Source: Rhinopomastus cyanomelas (taxonomy: Eukaryota; Chordata; Aves; Bucerotiformes; Rhinopomastidae). From it: a stretch of 64,000 nt of DNA. Under the pieces are notes generated by a model. It searched no databases, was not told the origin of the DNA, and saw only the letters and a program-made list of their open reading frames with translations. Of this stretch, positions 50,701-64,000 are shown in pieces. The position numbers were made by a program, and so were the translations under genes. Within the stretch, counting starts at the first letter, position 1. The number at the start of each line of letters is the position of its first letter. The stretch covers positions 186,001 to 250,000 of the forward strand of contig VXBP01001149.1 of NCBI GenBank assembly GCA_013400115.1, read 5' to 3'.

Positions 50701-52229
50701 ACAAATATGAGGGCCAAAGGTGTTATTGAGATCTGTATTTATATCATTTGAAGACACAGGCTAAAAAGCATCTATCTAAACATGTCTAATCCAACGTAGG
50801 TATTCAATAATTTTCCAGCAGCTGGAAAGACATCCTAGTGATACAGCAGTCTTTGTGAGGTGTGTGCAGTTGCACACCGCTGTTCTCATCTTATTGAAAA
50901 AAATCAGCTAGGGACTAAGTAGTACTTAGGAAAATCAGATTGCATTTTCCCTTTATTACAGAAAATGTGGTTTTTTGTTCAGTAGAAAATAGCACGAAAA
51001 TCTATTTGTTATTAAGGGTATTTGTGCACATCTTTTTTCATAAAATAAATCTCCAATGAGGCTTTCTCATACTGATTTCAGGGAAATAGCTGTTTGCTCA
51101 TATCTAAGGGAAACTTCTGGTTTGGTACTCATCAAGAGCTATCAGCATCAGGCATCGACCTCTCCAGTGCAAAGCAAAGATTTGCAATATGCTCATAATG
51201 ACAACTGCAGACAAACAATATATTTGACAATCTGTGAAGATCTAGTCATCACCAAAGAGGTCAGTGCTAATTAGTTAATCCAAGTTCTTGAAATGAAGCA
51301 TATAAAGCATTTGAAACTTAATATCTTCAAAATATCATTAAATGTGAGTAAAGCTCTATTGAAATGGATGAGAGTTGCACACACATATTTGCAAAAGGGG
51401 GGATTTCTCGGCCTCAGTGCTTGGCATAACTACCGAAAACATCAGGATGCATCTGTACCAAGACCCACATCAGCTGCACACACCAAAATAATCTATGACA
51501 CCTTGCAAACCATGGTTGACCTCAAGTGGAATACTTTATCTCATTGAATTCGTGCTTCTTTTATTCTTAGAGCTGATCACATCATGAAACATAAGCGGCA
51601 CAGTGTCTAAAACCAAACTAGCCAACCAGCTCCTCTGAACAAACAGGGGAGGTTTGTATCTTAACGTGAAAGAGCTGCAAAATTATTCCCTGGAAGACAA
51701 CAAGGAAGAAATGATTCACAGATGATTTCCATCGAGAAACTGTTGACAGTTTGAAGAAGGCAAATAATTCTGTGACTAAGTGAGAAGTCTTATTATTTTT
51801 CTTTGTTGTATATTATTTGGAAAGTGTGATTTTTACTTACATTCTTTCTGAGTAATAGTGGAGGAGAAAGGATAAATAACATACTAGAAGGGAAAAATGT
51901 CTCTTAAATTTTGTAAAGTAAAATATGTGCTCTCAGATAAAGTTCCTAATGAAGGAAAGGAGAACACTGAAAGGGCAGGAAGATAAAAAAGAATGTGAAT
52001 TTGTTGCATTGCATGAACAAATGCTTCTGTAGCCTTTGTTTCAAGTGTAACCCTAGAGGAATCAATCACAGTAAGACTGTCACCCATGCAAGTCTGAGTA
52101 TGAGGCAGATCCTGTTTATCTGGAGAAGGCTTAGAGGCAAGGAAGGTACCCACCATCTGCACCACAGAGCAGAAGACTTTTCTAAATGTAATAAAAACTG
52201 AATCATGTGACGATTCATATGATCTTTTT
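47720..52229. other. Intergenic DNA, no gene recognised; weak LTR-like part near 48000-48430
   Basis: AT-rich unique sequence. At about 48000-48430 a T-rich run, a 'gggactcctttattatg' stretch, an AATAAAAC polyadenylation-like signal (48290-48297) and 'aagaccctggg' (48352-48362) occur in an order that faintly resembles an avian endogenous-retrovirus LTR. No TG...CA ends, primer-binding site or partner LTR were found. Frames below 100 codons show no domain. A 14 bp palindrome is at 50639-50652. Confidence 0.35.
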
Positions 52230-52312
52230 TATATTTATATATATATATATATATATGCTCTCTCTATGTATATATTCATATATATATATATGACTTAGTT
52301 TGTATATATAAT
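52230..52312 (+). repeat. (TA)n-rich microsatellite region
   Basis: Alternating TA runs (52236-52256, about 52277-52291 and 52302-52310) are separated by short CT/TG-containing spacers. An easily melted, length-variable simple repeat. Confidence 0.85.
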
Positions 52313-55300
52313 GGAAAGGAAACATTCTTTTGGCTGTGACAGTCCAACTAATTAAATTCCCTGTGGCAGTGATCATTGTATCTTTGTTGAAATCACTGAA
52401 GTTATGACAAGATATGGCCAATCATAGATTTAATCATAATGTAGAGTGACAACACTTTCAACAGGCTAGAGGTGATATTTGCCATGACCTATACACAGCT
52501 GCACTGACAAAAGTCAGCTGCACTGACAAAAGTCAGCCCACAAGTTATGCCATCATTTTTGTTTTGCAAACACGCAAGGTCAGTAAATATTATAATCCAG
52601 ATATAAATATTATAATTCTTCCAGATGGCTGACAACGGAAAAAAGTTTTAGCTCGGACCATAGATGCTTACAAAACATTTTGTTCAGGTCTGACTAATAC
52701 TTGGTCAGGGAAATTCTTCAGGGAAGTTTCTACATGGAACTGATGCATCATGTAGATGACTAAGTTATTAAATTATCACTCTTCCTTTTCAGTGAACAGT
52801 GTGGTTCTATGAACAAAGTCACTCAGATCACCCAAAAAAGAATGGAGGCCAAATCTTGGCTTTCCTTAATAACACCCATGTGTAGAAAATGTAACTATAT
52901 TAACTTGTTGCAATTCCAAACGTTTTTGTTTCTCTCATGTCTTTACCTTGTACTGGAGATCAGTTTGGAAAATAGGAGTTTTGAAGCAAAAATGTATGTT
53001 TATATGTATTATTCTGGAAAATTATTAGTAGAGACTGATCATAAACACCTTCATTTTACCTATATATTTAAGCTTTTTTAAGACTATTGCTAAGTCAGGT
53101 ATGTATTAAAGCTTTCCCTGTAAGGTAAGCGTGACAAGCATAGAAATAATTTTCTGGCTTAATGTGGCATAAAAATTGTTAAGATGTTACTGATCCTTCT
53201 AATTTAAAGCCTTCTCCTACAATTTATCCTCCTGCAAATAGTTTAATTACTTTCAATTTAGTTTGGAAATTAGAGACCAATAATGACTATGAGACAGCAA
53301 AACTTGATTCGGTGCTTATTCTGCAACTAAAATGCAAAGGTCTTTGCTGTACTACACGGTTTACCCTCTGTTATTAAAAAAAGGTTGACTTTACCTCTCA
53401 AAATGAGCACTGCGTCACAAATCATTCAAAAGGACATGTTTTCAGAGACCAACATTTTCCAAAATCTGACTCATTTAAGCTGTCTTAAATGGGGCTTTCA
53501 GAATCCTTGGTTTATTGAAATTCGAGATATGGTGTTCTCAGCACCTTCTACTCTGCCATTCTAAACGGCAGATTGACCTTGTGCCTCAGTGCATTGCTTT
53601 ATCGACCAGTAACGTCCCCAGTAAAGCTGTTAAGAGTAATTTTGGGACCAATATCTCTGAGTTTTGAGTGGGGGATGGTACTGATCAGTCCAAATCTCAA
53701 ATCATGACAAGATATATTTTTGTTGGATGATACCTTTTTATATTTGAGTTTTTCTGTTCATCTGTGTTGCTGGACACCACAGGAGGGATGTGCTGTGCAC
53801 AGAACTAGAAAGTTTTTGCTTGTTTTCCTACGTAGTATTTGCTAGCACAGTATGAAACACAGGAAAACAAAGAGATGAAAAAATCAACAATGCTTTCCGT
53901 CCCTTTCTCCAAGAAAATAGTGATTCAACACTCATAAACATTTAGGTACTTCTTTCTTATTTCTTGTCAGCTCCAGGGATCTTGAAGCCCTGAAGGAGCT
54001 TCTTGCTGCCCTAAGGAAGTGCAGACATCTTTCAGGGTAAATGTAAACCCCAGTGAGTATAGGGGGAGAATGTTCTTTCTCTCCAGGTTGTTTTTCACAT
54101 TTACAACTTACCCTAATTTCCTAAATTAACAATATATATGCTGTATTTCCAGGATCCTAAGTGATGATAAGAGAACAGGGAAAACGTTTAAATAAACACA
54201 ATGCCTAATGTGTTTGTTTAATATGTCACTTAGGAGAGAAAAAAAGGAAGAGAAAGCAATCCTTGGCAATTTCTTTTTTAGACTCATATTTGCACTGGAG
54301 AGCTAAACATCACATTCCCCTAGGTATGAAAAGTGCTAGAATAAAGCCTGAGAGCTTCTGTCTCTTACAGTCAAACACAGTTGCATGAGCTGCAAAAACC
54401 TTCTGTAGGCTCAAAATGGGACACAAAAAGAATCACGCTTTTCTTTCCAAAATCTTCTCTCCCCTACAATAAAGGTCAAGCAGAACAACTCTTTCATCTC
54501 CTAGTGTTCACAGCTAAGACATGCATGGTAATCTTCCTCAATGCAGAGCAGTATTCCTGAAAACATATTATTCGTACTTAAGCACTGGGGCTTTATGGAG
54601 CAGCTGCTCTGTAAATTCACCAGAGGAAGGTGATTAAATCCTTGTAGGGCCACTATATGATATGCAGACCCCTTGGTGCTCTCTTGCTGTGTTATTCCAA
54701 ATTTGAAGTGCCAGTGTGAGATGACTATTTGCAGCTCAGCACTGATGTAACACCATAGTTAGTCTCACTGTCATCAAAAAGGTGCCAAAAGAATGGGGGA
54801 CCCTTTGGCATGCCATGAGCTCTTTTACTCTGAGGTAAAATAAGGTTTGTTTTCTCATGCCTATTTTTGCATCCTCTGACTTCTCCTCTTCTAATCTTTC
54901 TCTCTTTTCTTTCTTTTACTGCCTCTAGATCCTATTTAGTTTCTTGTTCTTATTTTACTGTCTCAGTCTTGTGCTGGTGATCCTTCTTCCCTTGGTTTAG
55001 CTCCATACTCTCCTGCTACTGAGGGATGCCTCGCAGCTGATGTTATTACAAGATTAGTAATGCTCCCAAGACAGCATGGAGTATGCCACACTTAGTTAAT
55101 CTGGTCCTTTCCATACACTCTGTAGATGAATTCAGAAAAAAGAGGGGCTCCAATGATGGCAATGTAATAATCCACTGCCATATGGGGTGTAAAGTCTTTT
55201 TTAAAGAAGGCTATCATTTTTCTGTTTTACAGTTTTCAGTTCTCCCTTTCCTGTCCTATCCTGCCACAAGACACACAGATGCAGATGTGCCCTAGGTTCT

Positions 55301-58300
55301 GTGCAGGGCACATTTTTACAGTCTAGGTGGACTTTGAAATTACTCACATATGCCATTCCATCATCCTTGTAACGCTGCGTGAATGATATATACGTTGGAT
55401 ACCCAGAGGTGGCAGCATTATTTTCACGGTGTGATTTCCTCGGTGACCTGTAACAGCTGTGTCAGGCAGCAACTGTCTGTGCAAAGACCTCCCTTGGAAA
55501 TGAGATCTTTAAGTAAAGATACTTAAAGTATTTTATTGTAAGTAAAACCTCAAGGAGGAAATACAAGCAAAAGGATCTGCTGATTGGTTTGGCCAAAGAC
55601 ATGAAAGTTGACAGAGCTGACTTGGCACAAGTTTCTTAGTGAACTCAAGTTAATTAGAATCTGTACTTCAGTCTAACAATGTAAATATGATGTATTTACA
55701 AGGAAGAAAGACTGGGGGAAACTGAAAACAAAATAGTGTCAGGACAGATTGCCATCCTGGAGAAGAGTAACAGCTTTTTCTTTGCAACTGTGCATGGTCT
55801 CACTGCCATGCCTAAGGATCTCATTATATCCTTTAGTAAGGCTAATGGGATGGTACAGAGGGACGTGCAGCTGAACATCAGACAAATCCAATGTCTCTTG
55901 TACCCTGTTCTATGCTCCCTGAAATACCATGCTGCTGCACAACTGCTGTGCAGCATCTGAAGTTTTCTGATTCTCCTCAGATATAATGACAGAAGAGTAG
56001 TTCCCTCACTTATAAGTCCAAAGAACTGAAAAATTCCAAAAGGCAACACTGTTTTATTCAACTTGATGCAGAAAAATTGTACAAATAATCTCAAACACGG
56101 AATCACAAGCACAACTGACCAGTGCTGTTCCTGGTCTGTCACTGTACCTTACCATTGCTTTTAACAGTGTGATTTCAACTGCTTATCCGTAGCATTTACA
56201 TCTTTGACAAAAGCATCTCTTATAAGAAATTTGTTTTCATGAAACAGCTTCCTTTCTCAATTCACATGACACGTTGTAACTCTTTTAGTTAATGACAACA
56301 TGTCCACATCAATGTGTTTTGCCCAAGAGGAAAAAAACACCATACACAATACACAGAGTTACACATGAGCTGTGCTTCAATAACATCTGTAAATACAGAA
56401 GTGCCTCAGTTTCTGGGATCCAGATTGAGGCACTTCTCAAGAGACCTTGATGTTTCTGAAAATGCAGAAAGGGCCCTCTGGAAAGCAACAGCTTAACTGA
56501 CACCAAACTTCTGTTTTGGTTTTTTGGGGGTGTGGTGTATATAAGATGTTAATTGTATTTATGTTTCCTAAAAAATATATGTGTTTGGCATATGCCTTTA
56601 CCTGTGCTTACATATCTCTCTGGAGACATGTATTATCTCCCTTGTCATTTGAGAAAAGCTTTACATTTGATACCCATACTAAGAGGCAAACTCTGCAAAC
56701 AAAGGTAGCTTTCCTGCATATTACTCTGTACAAGCTAAAGGTTAAATTGTCACTACACACCACAAGACTGAGCATTTTTTTTTACTGTCTTCAATGCTGA
56801 TTTAATATGCTCTAACAAAAGAGGCTTGGGTGTAGGTCTGTAATGGAAAGAAGAAAAAACTTACCTGCTGAGCAGGATAATTCCAGGGGCCTCTGATTAT
56901 CCATCCTATTTACTGAGCCTTATAATTCCTGTGTGGTTTTGGGCACTTTACTTTTATGTATTGTTTTTGCAATAGAGTATCTAATCTACTTCCCAGAAAA
57001 CATTTTAATGTTGTCCAGGGAAGGTTTATTTTCTCATTAGCTCCTAAAGAAGGCAGAACTAATCAACTGTGAATTTTTATCCCACTGATCAATTCAATCT
57101 ATAAATTGTGTTGGAAAGCTAATTCCTTGTTTCTGCACCAGAGAACTATAGAAATAATGCAGGTCAAGGACAAAGACATATCCTATGTAAGCAGATAGAC
57201 TCCTGCCAGCATAATCTCTAAGTGGAAAGTTAACACTTGGCTCTTTGAAACAAGTTCTGACCTGACAACAGCAATAAGCTTCTCAGAACTGGGTCAGAGA
57301 GACTGAAGAGTCAAAAAATTAATTAATGTTCTGCTGAAACGACATGATTTTGATACTGTTGAGCATGTAATCATTCTTCCTTGCTCCTGCTCTGAAGTAA
57401 TATACCCAGAAAATTATATTAAATATGTCTCTACTGATCTTGAGTAAAACATAGGAATATTTTTAAACTACATAAAATCAGTGCTGGTACAACTTTAAGT
57501 CTTTTTAGCTTTGTTTCCACATAGAGATAAAACGGGTAGTATCTTTGCAGCTTTTGAAAATCAGATGTATGTCTAAAACACTGGCCCTTTGGCCATAGAT
57601 CTGCCAGCTGTGCCTTTGGTACTAATGATTAAATGACTCCATGACTGACTAAAATCTGTTGGATGATGCTCTTCTAAATTTAAGTGGAGTGGTCTCACAG
57701 TGAGATGCAAAGTGTAAAGACAAAAAGCTCACCCTAATGCAAACACAGGAGTCAGCCCAGTTACCTCTCACTAATTCCTCCACCTACCCCCACCAGCATC
57801 TAGAGCAGCTGTATTTGTTTCTATGCCTTTGCCTTGTAGTGTGGAAATGCTTACTGTCAAGCCTGCAAGTGTGAAGGAACTTGTATTGCTCCCTGTCTGG
57901 ACAGGCGGTGCCTCTTGGGATAAGAAAAGCCATTGGTCTGGCTGCTCTGGAGGGGGAAGTGTGATAGCAGCAGCATATTTAAACATGGCTCTCCTGCCAG
58001 ATGAATCATTTTATCAGCCTGTTTAGATGTGAGTCATAGAGACTAGTGAAATTGTTCCAACGGCTTGCTGCTTTAATAAACTGTCTTTTGTAAACTAATT
58101 TGTCTTCCTGGCTTGAACTGTTTTTATGTTTCTCAGAAGAAATCTTAGCTAGCAAACACCCCGCACCAATTATAGGTTGCAACATATCTCTTGCTCATGC
58201 ACTTTTTGCTCCAAGGTCTTCAGTGACGGTTGATCAACAGTAGAGAAAGAAGTAAAGTTGGGGCACTTCATCCACTTTACAAGAAATCCAAATTTCTGTT

Positions 58301-61300
58301 TTGCTCTGCAATTGTCCGTGAAAGATTAAGATGTTTTCACTGGAAAAAGACATAGACCAACATCAGTGGGACTGAGAGAAAACCAGGAAGATAGCATTCA
58401 GGGTGCAGCTGGTGATTGTATGGGGCAAGCATACAAAGCTGCCTCTGCACAATCAACAATATGGGGAAACTGAGTGGAAATGTCCCTTCTTGTCTGATTG
58501 GGTCCAGTGGGACTTTTCTGAAGAAATGTTCTGTGTATGGCCCACAACTCTACCCAAGTGGACTCAGGGTTAGGTTGGAGCTGAAAAGTGCAGGCAGCTT
58601 TGGGACCAGCCTTTCTGTAGGTCTGCTCAGGATAGACAATTTGGTAATGGCAGGTAGCACCACTCCAGCAGGATGGAAGAAGTCTGGCAGCTGCCCTTCA
58701 GTCCCTCCTTTCCCATGGTAAGTGCATTAGGATAGTTTCAGTTAAAACCAACTGACAGGGGTTTTATATATTTGTTGACTTTTAAGCTATTTGCATGAAC
58801 ACATGCTAGCCCGCGCCACGCCGTGACTAATGCTCAGGGTATGTAACATTTGCAGCCAGGTGTTTGCACAGGGCCAATGCCCTTAAAAGTAGCAGCCAGA
58901 TGGTCCTGCTGCCTGAGAGCCTGCACAGAAAGGAGCTCTTGTCTGGGCACCTGGGGTACCAGATCCACACCTCACACCATACACTATCACAAGCCATTTT
59001 GTGATGATAAACCAATCCAGTGTCAAACACTGCTGTGTTCACAGGCAGGCATGCAACTGCCTGGTGCCCATGCACATGTAGCTTGTCTTTATGCAGAAAT
59101 ACCTGCTAACAGAAGTGTTTGGAGTGCTTTCAGTCCTTTCTGCCAGCCGATGTGGGAACAATAATCAGCTAGTTTTAAAGGAGAAATTATTTGTGTTCCA
59201 AAAATGGCTTTGCTTATGTTTTTTAATTATATTTTCAGCAAATACTTTTTTTCCCCCAGAACCCTCTTAATTAATGGACAATCATTGGTCAGCTGTTTCC
59301 CCTTTCTTATTTTAAGAAATACTTTAAGATGTGCTACTTGTTGGGAGCCATAAGCCACAAACCCCTCTTTTAAAGGCTTGAACTGCAGGACTACACGATG
59401 TGTGTTTTCATTCCGAAGCGAAGAAAATTATTTAAATGCACTTGAATTCCTCATTTGCTATCTTATTAGTTGTTTTCTGCCACTAGATAACACCGGTTGC
59501 TTTAGCTCACCTGAGTGCTGCAGCTCAGGGGCTGAATTTTTCATATTCTGGAGATTTTTGTATTTTTTTTCCTGTGCAGGGTTCACAGCTAAAATGATAG
59601 AGTTATCTGCAGCTCTGGCAATAGTTGGTTTTCTCCGCTAGCCAGGTCAAGGTCTAACTCCATCCAAGTCAGATAATATCTAAATTTTGTGCCCTGTTAC
59701 CAAAACTGGATAAACATCTGAACTGCCCCTACCTCCTATAGTGTAAGGTGATAAGAGGCTATAAGCTTAATATCTAAAGCAGAGGGATTTATTTTGTGCA
59801 TGGGTCAGCAAAATATTATTTACTTAGATGACAGTTATCCCAACTGGGGTTTTGCAAGTAGACATATTGCAGTTGGCTGCGCTTTACCTGGAATAAAACC
59901 AGTTGGATCCATAGCTGTGACAGCACCTGAGGATTAAAATGATGTCCTGTGGTTTTAGCATCTGTGCTTTGAGAAGAGGTGCAGGGGCACATATTCTAAA
60001 CGCAAAATCAAGGAATTGGGAAAGATTAGCAAGCAATGTCTGTCCTCTCTAATCAGCTTTGGAAAAACACTAAAAAATCTCACTTGATTTATTATTTGGT
60101 GGAGTCTAGCAAACATTTGAACTAAGTAGTAAAATGCATCTATAAACTACTGAAAAAGCATGAGTTCCGATAATCTTAACTTCAAGAAGCAATAGCAGAC
60201 AAATGCTTCATGTTCACCTCTGATTGATCCACTGTCCATCTGCCTACTGCCTTTCTGCTTTCTTTTTCCTGACATAAATAATATCTTGCTGATGGAGCAA
60301 AATTAGGATTTTGTGAAGCTTTGCCTGAGTGACGTGAAAGGGGCTATATCTGTACTGTCTGCTTCGTCACATGGTGGGCTACTTAGTGCTGTCCCTCTGG
60401 TCTAGACACCTGTATCTGGAGGACTGGTCCTCTCTTAGAAATCCAAAGGTACTGGGAAAACCAATTTTCATCTTGTCTATTGTCCCTTTAACCATCAGCA
60501 AGTATCCGGGAGTCTCTTGCACACCAGTGCCCTGACAGTTCAACTGCCTCTTGGTTGTTTATGTAGATAGAGGCTAAGGCTTCATGCTCACTTAGCAAGG
60601 GAAACACTCTGCATTATTGCAGCCATACTTAGGCCAATAGTTACATCAAAGGTGAGTCTGCACAGTGAAAAACAGTATTTTCCCTTGATTTATGGGCTTA
60701 ATCCATTCTGCATTTGTAGTAGCTTTGAGTAGTTCGCTAATGGGAAAAATCCTCTCCTGTTTCAGAGAATACTGACAGGCAGCAAAATACAGTGGTATGC
60801 AAATATGAACTCATGTTTACATGTTATTCAGGCTTACTTCATCATCCCCTCACCAGCTGTGAAACAAAAATGCAGAATTAATGTGGGAACTGGAGCAACA
60901 CTATTAGCAGAATAAAACAATTGGGAAAAAAGTAGTGTAGCAAATACAATATTCACTGTTTCTAACTTGCACACCAAAATCACTTTCTATCTATCTTTCA
61001 CCAGGAAGGAAGGGAAATCTAGGTCCAGCAAGAAGCAGTGTGCAGGTTCTTAATACTCTGTACTTAGAGACTGATACCGGGCCAGTTTTTGGAGTGTTGT
61101 CATCACTTTTCCAAATCACAGGGTTTTGTTAAGGCTATAAAACCACAGCTTTCCCATCATTTGTTTACGAAACAGCTCATGAGAAGCGTAGCTAAAACCA
61201 AGTGCGCAATCTTTGAAGGATGCGTGTCCAGTCCAAATGTTGGTCACGGAAGAAATTCCAAACTTGGTGTGGTTTTCATTTCATAATGAAACCCTTTGAA

Positions 61301-64000
61301 TGGTCTTACAAATCTATCTGGATAATTTTTGTCCATGTGGAATAATTTCTGGACTAATTTCTTCCTGAAATCAATGATTTTTCTTACTGTGTTAAGACAC
61401 TAACAGAGTAGCAGGTATACTTGCAGCACATTTTGTTTTAGCATGCAGCCTAACAGCCAAGTCCTTTGCTAACAACACAACTATGTATTTTCCATTAAAC
61501 ATTTTAATCTCCTATCCAGTAGTTCATGACCATTGATGTAAACCACAACAAATGTGCTGGACACAAACTAAAGAAGTTGAAACAACCCCCCTGAAACAGT
61601 ATTAGATCTGGCTACAGACTTCTGTGGATGGGTAGGAGGGAGGGAGGCTTGGTCAGCCTGTGACGTCTTCCTCTTGGCTGCACATATTTTGAGCAAGCTC
61701 TGTACAAAACCTTTTCTTAAAACAGTAACTTATGTTCTGATTCCAATGGAAAAATTCAATTTGATGCCTTCATAAATATGTGCACAGTTAGGCAAGTCTG
61801 TACTTTGCAAAAACAAAAACCTGTAAAACAACCTTTGAATTATTATTTAAAAATTAGTCAACAAAAAATTAACTTTGGTTTGTAGCTTGTTTTTGAAATC
61901 ATTTACGAAGCCATAGTTAAAGTCCTACTAGACAGGCCATAGAGCTCTGCACTATTAAATACATTTATTTTAAACTGGGTTAGTCTGTCCTTCAGGGCAA
62001 CGCTACAATAGTTAAACATAGTGCCAAAAAATCACACGCTTGCAGAGTATTTACTTGGAAATAAGGAGTGTATTGAAAGTCAATGTCAGCTGTTTCAAGA
62101 TCCTGCATCCACCAACCCTGTGATTCCAGGCTGTGGGAAGCACACCTGGACAGGTTTCCAGAGCCATAATGTGAGCGGCATTATGCAGGCAGTGGGAAAG
62201 GCTTAACCTCATATGGCTGCACAGTACAAAAAGTGCTTAATAGTTTATTTTCTCTTTTTTTTATTTTCTTCCTTTTTTTTCTAAAAGGGTTCAACTGTTG
62301 TGTGAACAGGCAATTGGATGCATAGGAACAGTTCATTTCCTTCTAATGGAATGATACAGCACAGCAGTTCCCAAGCTGTAATATGTTTATTAGGGTTAAG
62401 TGTAAACTGCAATCAGGTGATAGCTGAACTGGTTTGAAAGTATAAAATCAGAGGAGGAATAAATTTAAAATTAATGAATAAGAAAGCTGGTATAACCAGG
62501 TATATGAGCTTCAAGTGCTGTGTGTGCTGGGAAAGATCTGAGAGCAGCTGATAAATGTAAGACTGGAGAAAAGGAGCCCAGTTGGTGCTTCCCTCCTTGG
62601 CTGTACAGTGCTAAGCCCTGCACGACATAAATAATAGATGTTTCTTCAGAGCGCTCACTTATTCCTTAATCACCATGAGGGCTGTGGTTGTATGCTTGAA
62701 TCCCAGTTCAAGCATTTGCAGCTGCTCTGACATGTATTTTCTTTGTGTCCTTGGAATCCAGCCACCCCCACCCCAAAGAGCAGTGCTGTTTTCTTTTTTT
62801 TGCTCTCCATGTTTTCCCTGCACTTGGGCTCCAACGGGAAAGTTGCAGACATTTAAAAAAAGGTGCTACATTTAACTCAAGACATTAGTTCTGTCTTAGC
62901 ATACTTTGTAAGAAGAGTACTTGAGCACCAGGAATGTCTCCTACTATTTGGAAAATTCACCTCTGCACACGAGAGCATACAAGCATTAGTTCAAGATAAG
63001 AAACCGTGATCTGGAAAACTGAAGGGTCACTTGAAGCTTGTCTTCATGTTAGCAGCAGTTACTTTGTTTTACTTTTAAATGAACGTGCAGTTTTTATAAC
63101 AACATACATACTGGAAAGCAAACAAGGTTCTACATCAGCCTTCTTCCTGAAAAGAAGTGCAAGCTGTTACTGCCTCCTCCGTGAAACATGTCTGTGCTAG
63201 TGTGCAGCTGCTCGACGTTTGTGCTTACCCATGCTGTTGTGTTTGGCTGTCGGATTCAGCTTTGGAAAAGGTGGAGGAGAGTGGGTTTGTATGCCATTTA
63301 TATAGGTTAGAAATTATTTTCTTTATGTTTTGAAGGTGAGATAAAATAATATTAAATTAGTTTTGGCAAATATTGTATGAATGCCTAAATTCCTGTGTAA
63401 GCAGTCAGTACCTTAAATACCCTGCAAAGTAGTAACAGGTCATGGAACTAGTCAAATGTTTTATTTCTGAAATAAGTTCCACCATACATACAGCATTTTT
63501 ACCTTGGTATTCTTCCAGGTGAAAGAGAAAAACACCTTTACATGCATATAAGTAGGAAAAACCCTTGTTCTAGGTTCTTACATTGGGGGCACGGATATGT
63601 TGGTGTCTGCAAATATTGCAGTGATTCGGGCACGTTGGTTGCATGCACCCAAGTCACGCTGCGAGACACCTCCACAAAGCTCAGACAGGAAGCAACTCAA
63701 ACAAATTTCCAAAGACAAACACTCTGACATGAACAAAGTAAGAGCCAGCATTGTTTTACATGTGACCATGTGCGTAAGCATCTTATCTCAGACCATCGAG
63801 TCAGAGCTCTGACAACACTGAGGGCAAGAGGAAAGTATGGGTGTATTTTTGTTACGGAGGATAAGGCTGAGGAAAGATTTTGATTAAAGCTGGTTTGGCT
63901 GGGAGAACACCTAGAGACACACTTCTAAAGATCTCGTTAACATGACCCAGTTGAGCTGCAATGCATGTAAAGAGTTTGACATTTAGGTGTGCATGCGGGC
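52313..64000. other. Long AT-rich stretch to the window end, no gene recognised
   Basis: No transposon, RNA gene or exon is recognised. The longest frame is 148 codons on the minus strand (55696-56142), with a 74-codon frame opposite; no domain is seen. A pyrimidine-rich run lies near 54876-54925. About 57800-58110 (AP-1-like tgagtca at 58030-58036, GATA-like gataag at 57919-57924) has the texture of conserved non-coding DNA, but this is only an impression. Confidence 0.45.
52497..52537 (+). repeat. Two-copy 19 bp tandem repeat
   Basis: agctgcactgacaaaagtc occurs twice without spacing (52497-52515, 52516-52534), followed by the first three bases of a third copy. The copies are identical, so the duplication is recent or selectively neutral. 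Confidence 0.9.

Noticed and set aside
55696..56142. 148-codon minus-strand ORF
   Set aside because: The translation shows no recognisable family and a frame is open opposite. Length is only marginally above what chance gives, so it is not called a gene.
58416..58721. 101-codon ORF ending at a GTAAGT donor-like site (58720)
   Set aside because: Such donor words are frequent, no acceptor or homologous exon could be recognised, and the reading frame has no domain.
1..64000. CRISPR arrays, operons, phage or plasmid genes
   Set aside because: No regularly spaced identical repeats and no dense long ORFs. All evidence points to vertebrate nuclear DNA.

Overview
The window reads as nuclear DNA of a bird. 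The main evidence is a series of 5'-truncated CR1 (chicken repeat 1) LINE copies. Several end in the octamer tail typical of avian CR1 (variants of ATTCTGTG/ATTCTATG) and carry the usual avian 3'-UTR wording. CR1 is essentially the only abundant repeat, base composition is AT-leaning and CpG-poor, and ORFs are short and scattered as in vertebrate intergenic or intronic DNA. There are no bacterial-style genes, operons, CRISPR arrays or replication features. The species cannot be named from this sequence.

No host protein-coding exon, functional tRNA or functional rRNA gene could be recognised. The ORFs (up to 179 codons) either belong to CR1 ORF2 remnants or match no family I recognise. The window is best described as a gene desert or part of a very large intron.

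Layout: 1-497 CR1 (+); 5767-5848 short CR1 3' tip (-); 7690-8625 a decayed tandem-repeat array of roughly 110-165 bp units, interrupted at 7965-8153 by a SINE with a tRNA-Lys-like head and a CR1-derived tail (-); 8876-9545 CR1 (-); 11682-11760 CR1 tip (-); 12336-12887 CR1 (+); 14168-14605 CR1 (-); 17821-17958 a fragment of 28S rRNA followed by an unexplained CpG-rich block to 18089; 19795-19866 a tRNA-Cys-like relic; 20045-20690 an old CR1 (-); 23380-23864 CR1 (+); 27861-28495 CR1 (-) with reverse-transcriptase residues and a large internal deletion; 46176-46255 CR1 tip (-). The rest, notably 28.5-46.2 kb and 46.3-64 kb, is unique-looking AT-rich DNA with minor simple repeats, one unusually long ORF (47175-47714) and some stretches that could be conserved non-coding elements.

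The retroelements tell a joined story. CR1 supplies the reverse transcriptase. The SINE has internal Pol III promoter boxes and borrows the CR1 3' tail. The SINE junction and at least two of the three isolated CR1 tips end at the same short hairpin in the CR1 3' UTR. The 28S and tRNA-like fragments may be further products of the same RNA-copying machinery. No new defence, mobile or metabolic system was found. The most notable items are the tRNA-Lys/CR1 SINE inside its tandem array and the 28S fragment with its CpG-rich neighbour.
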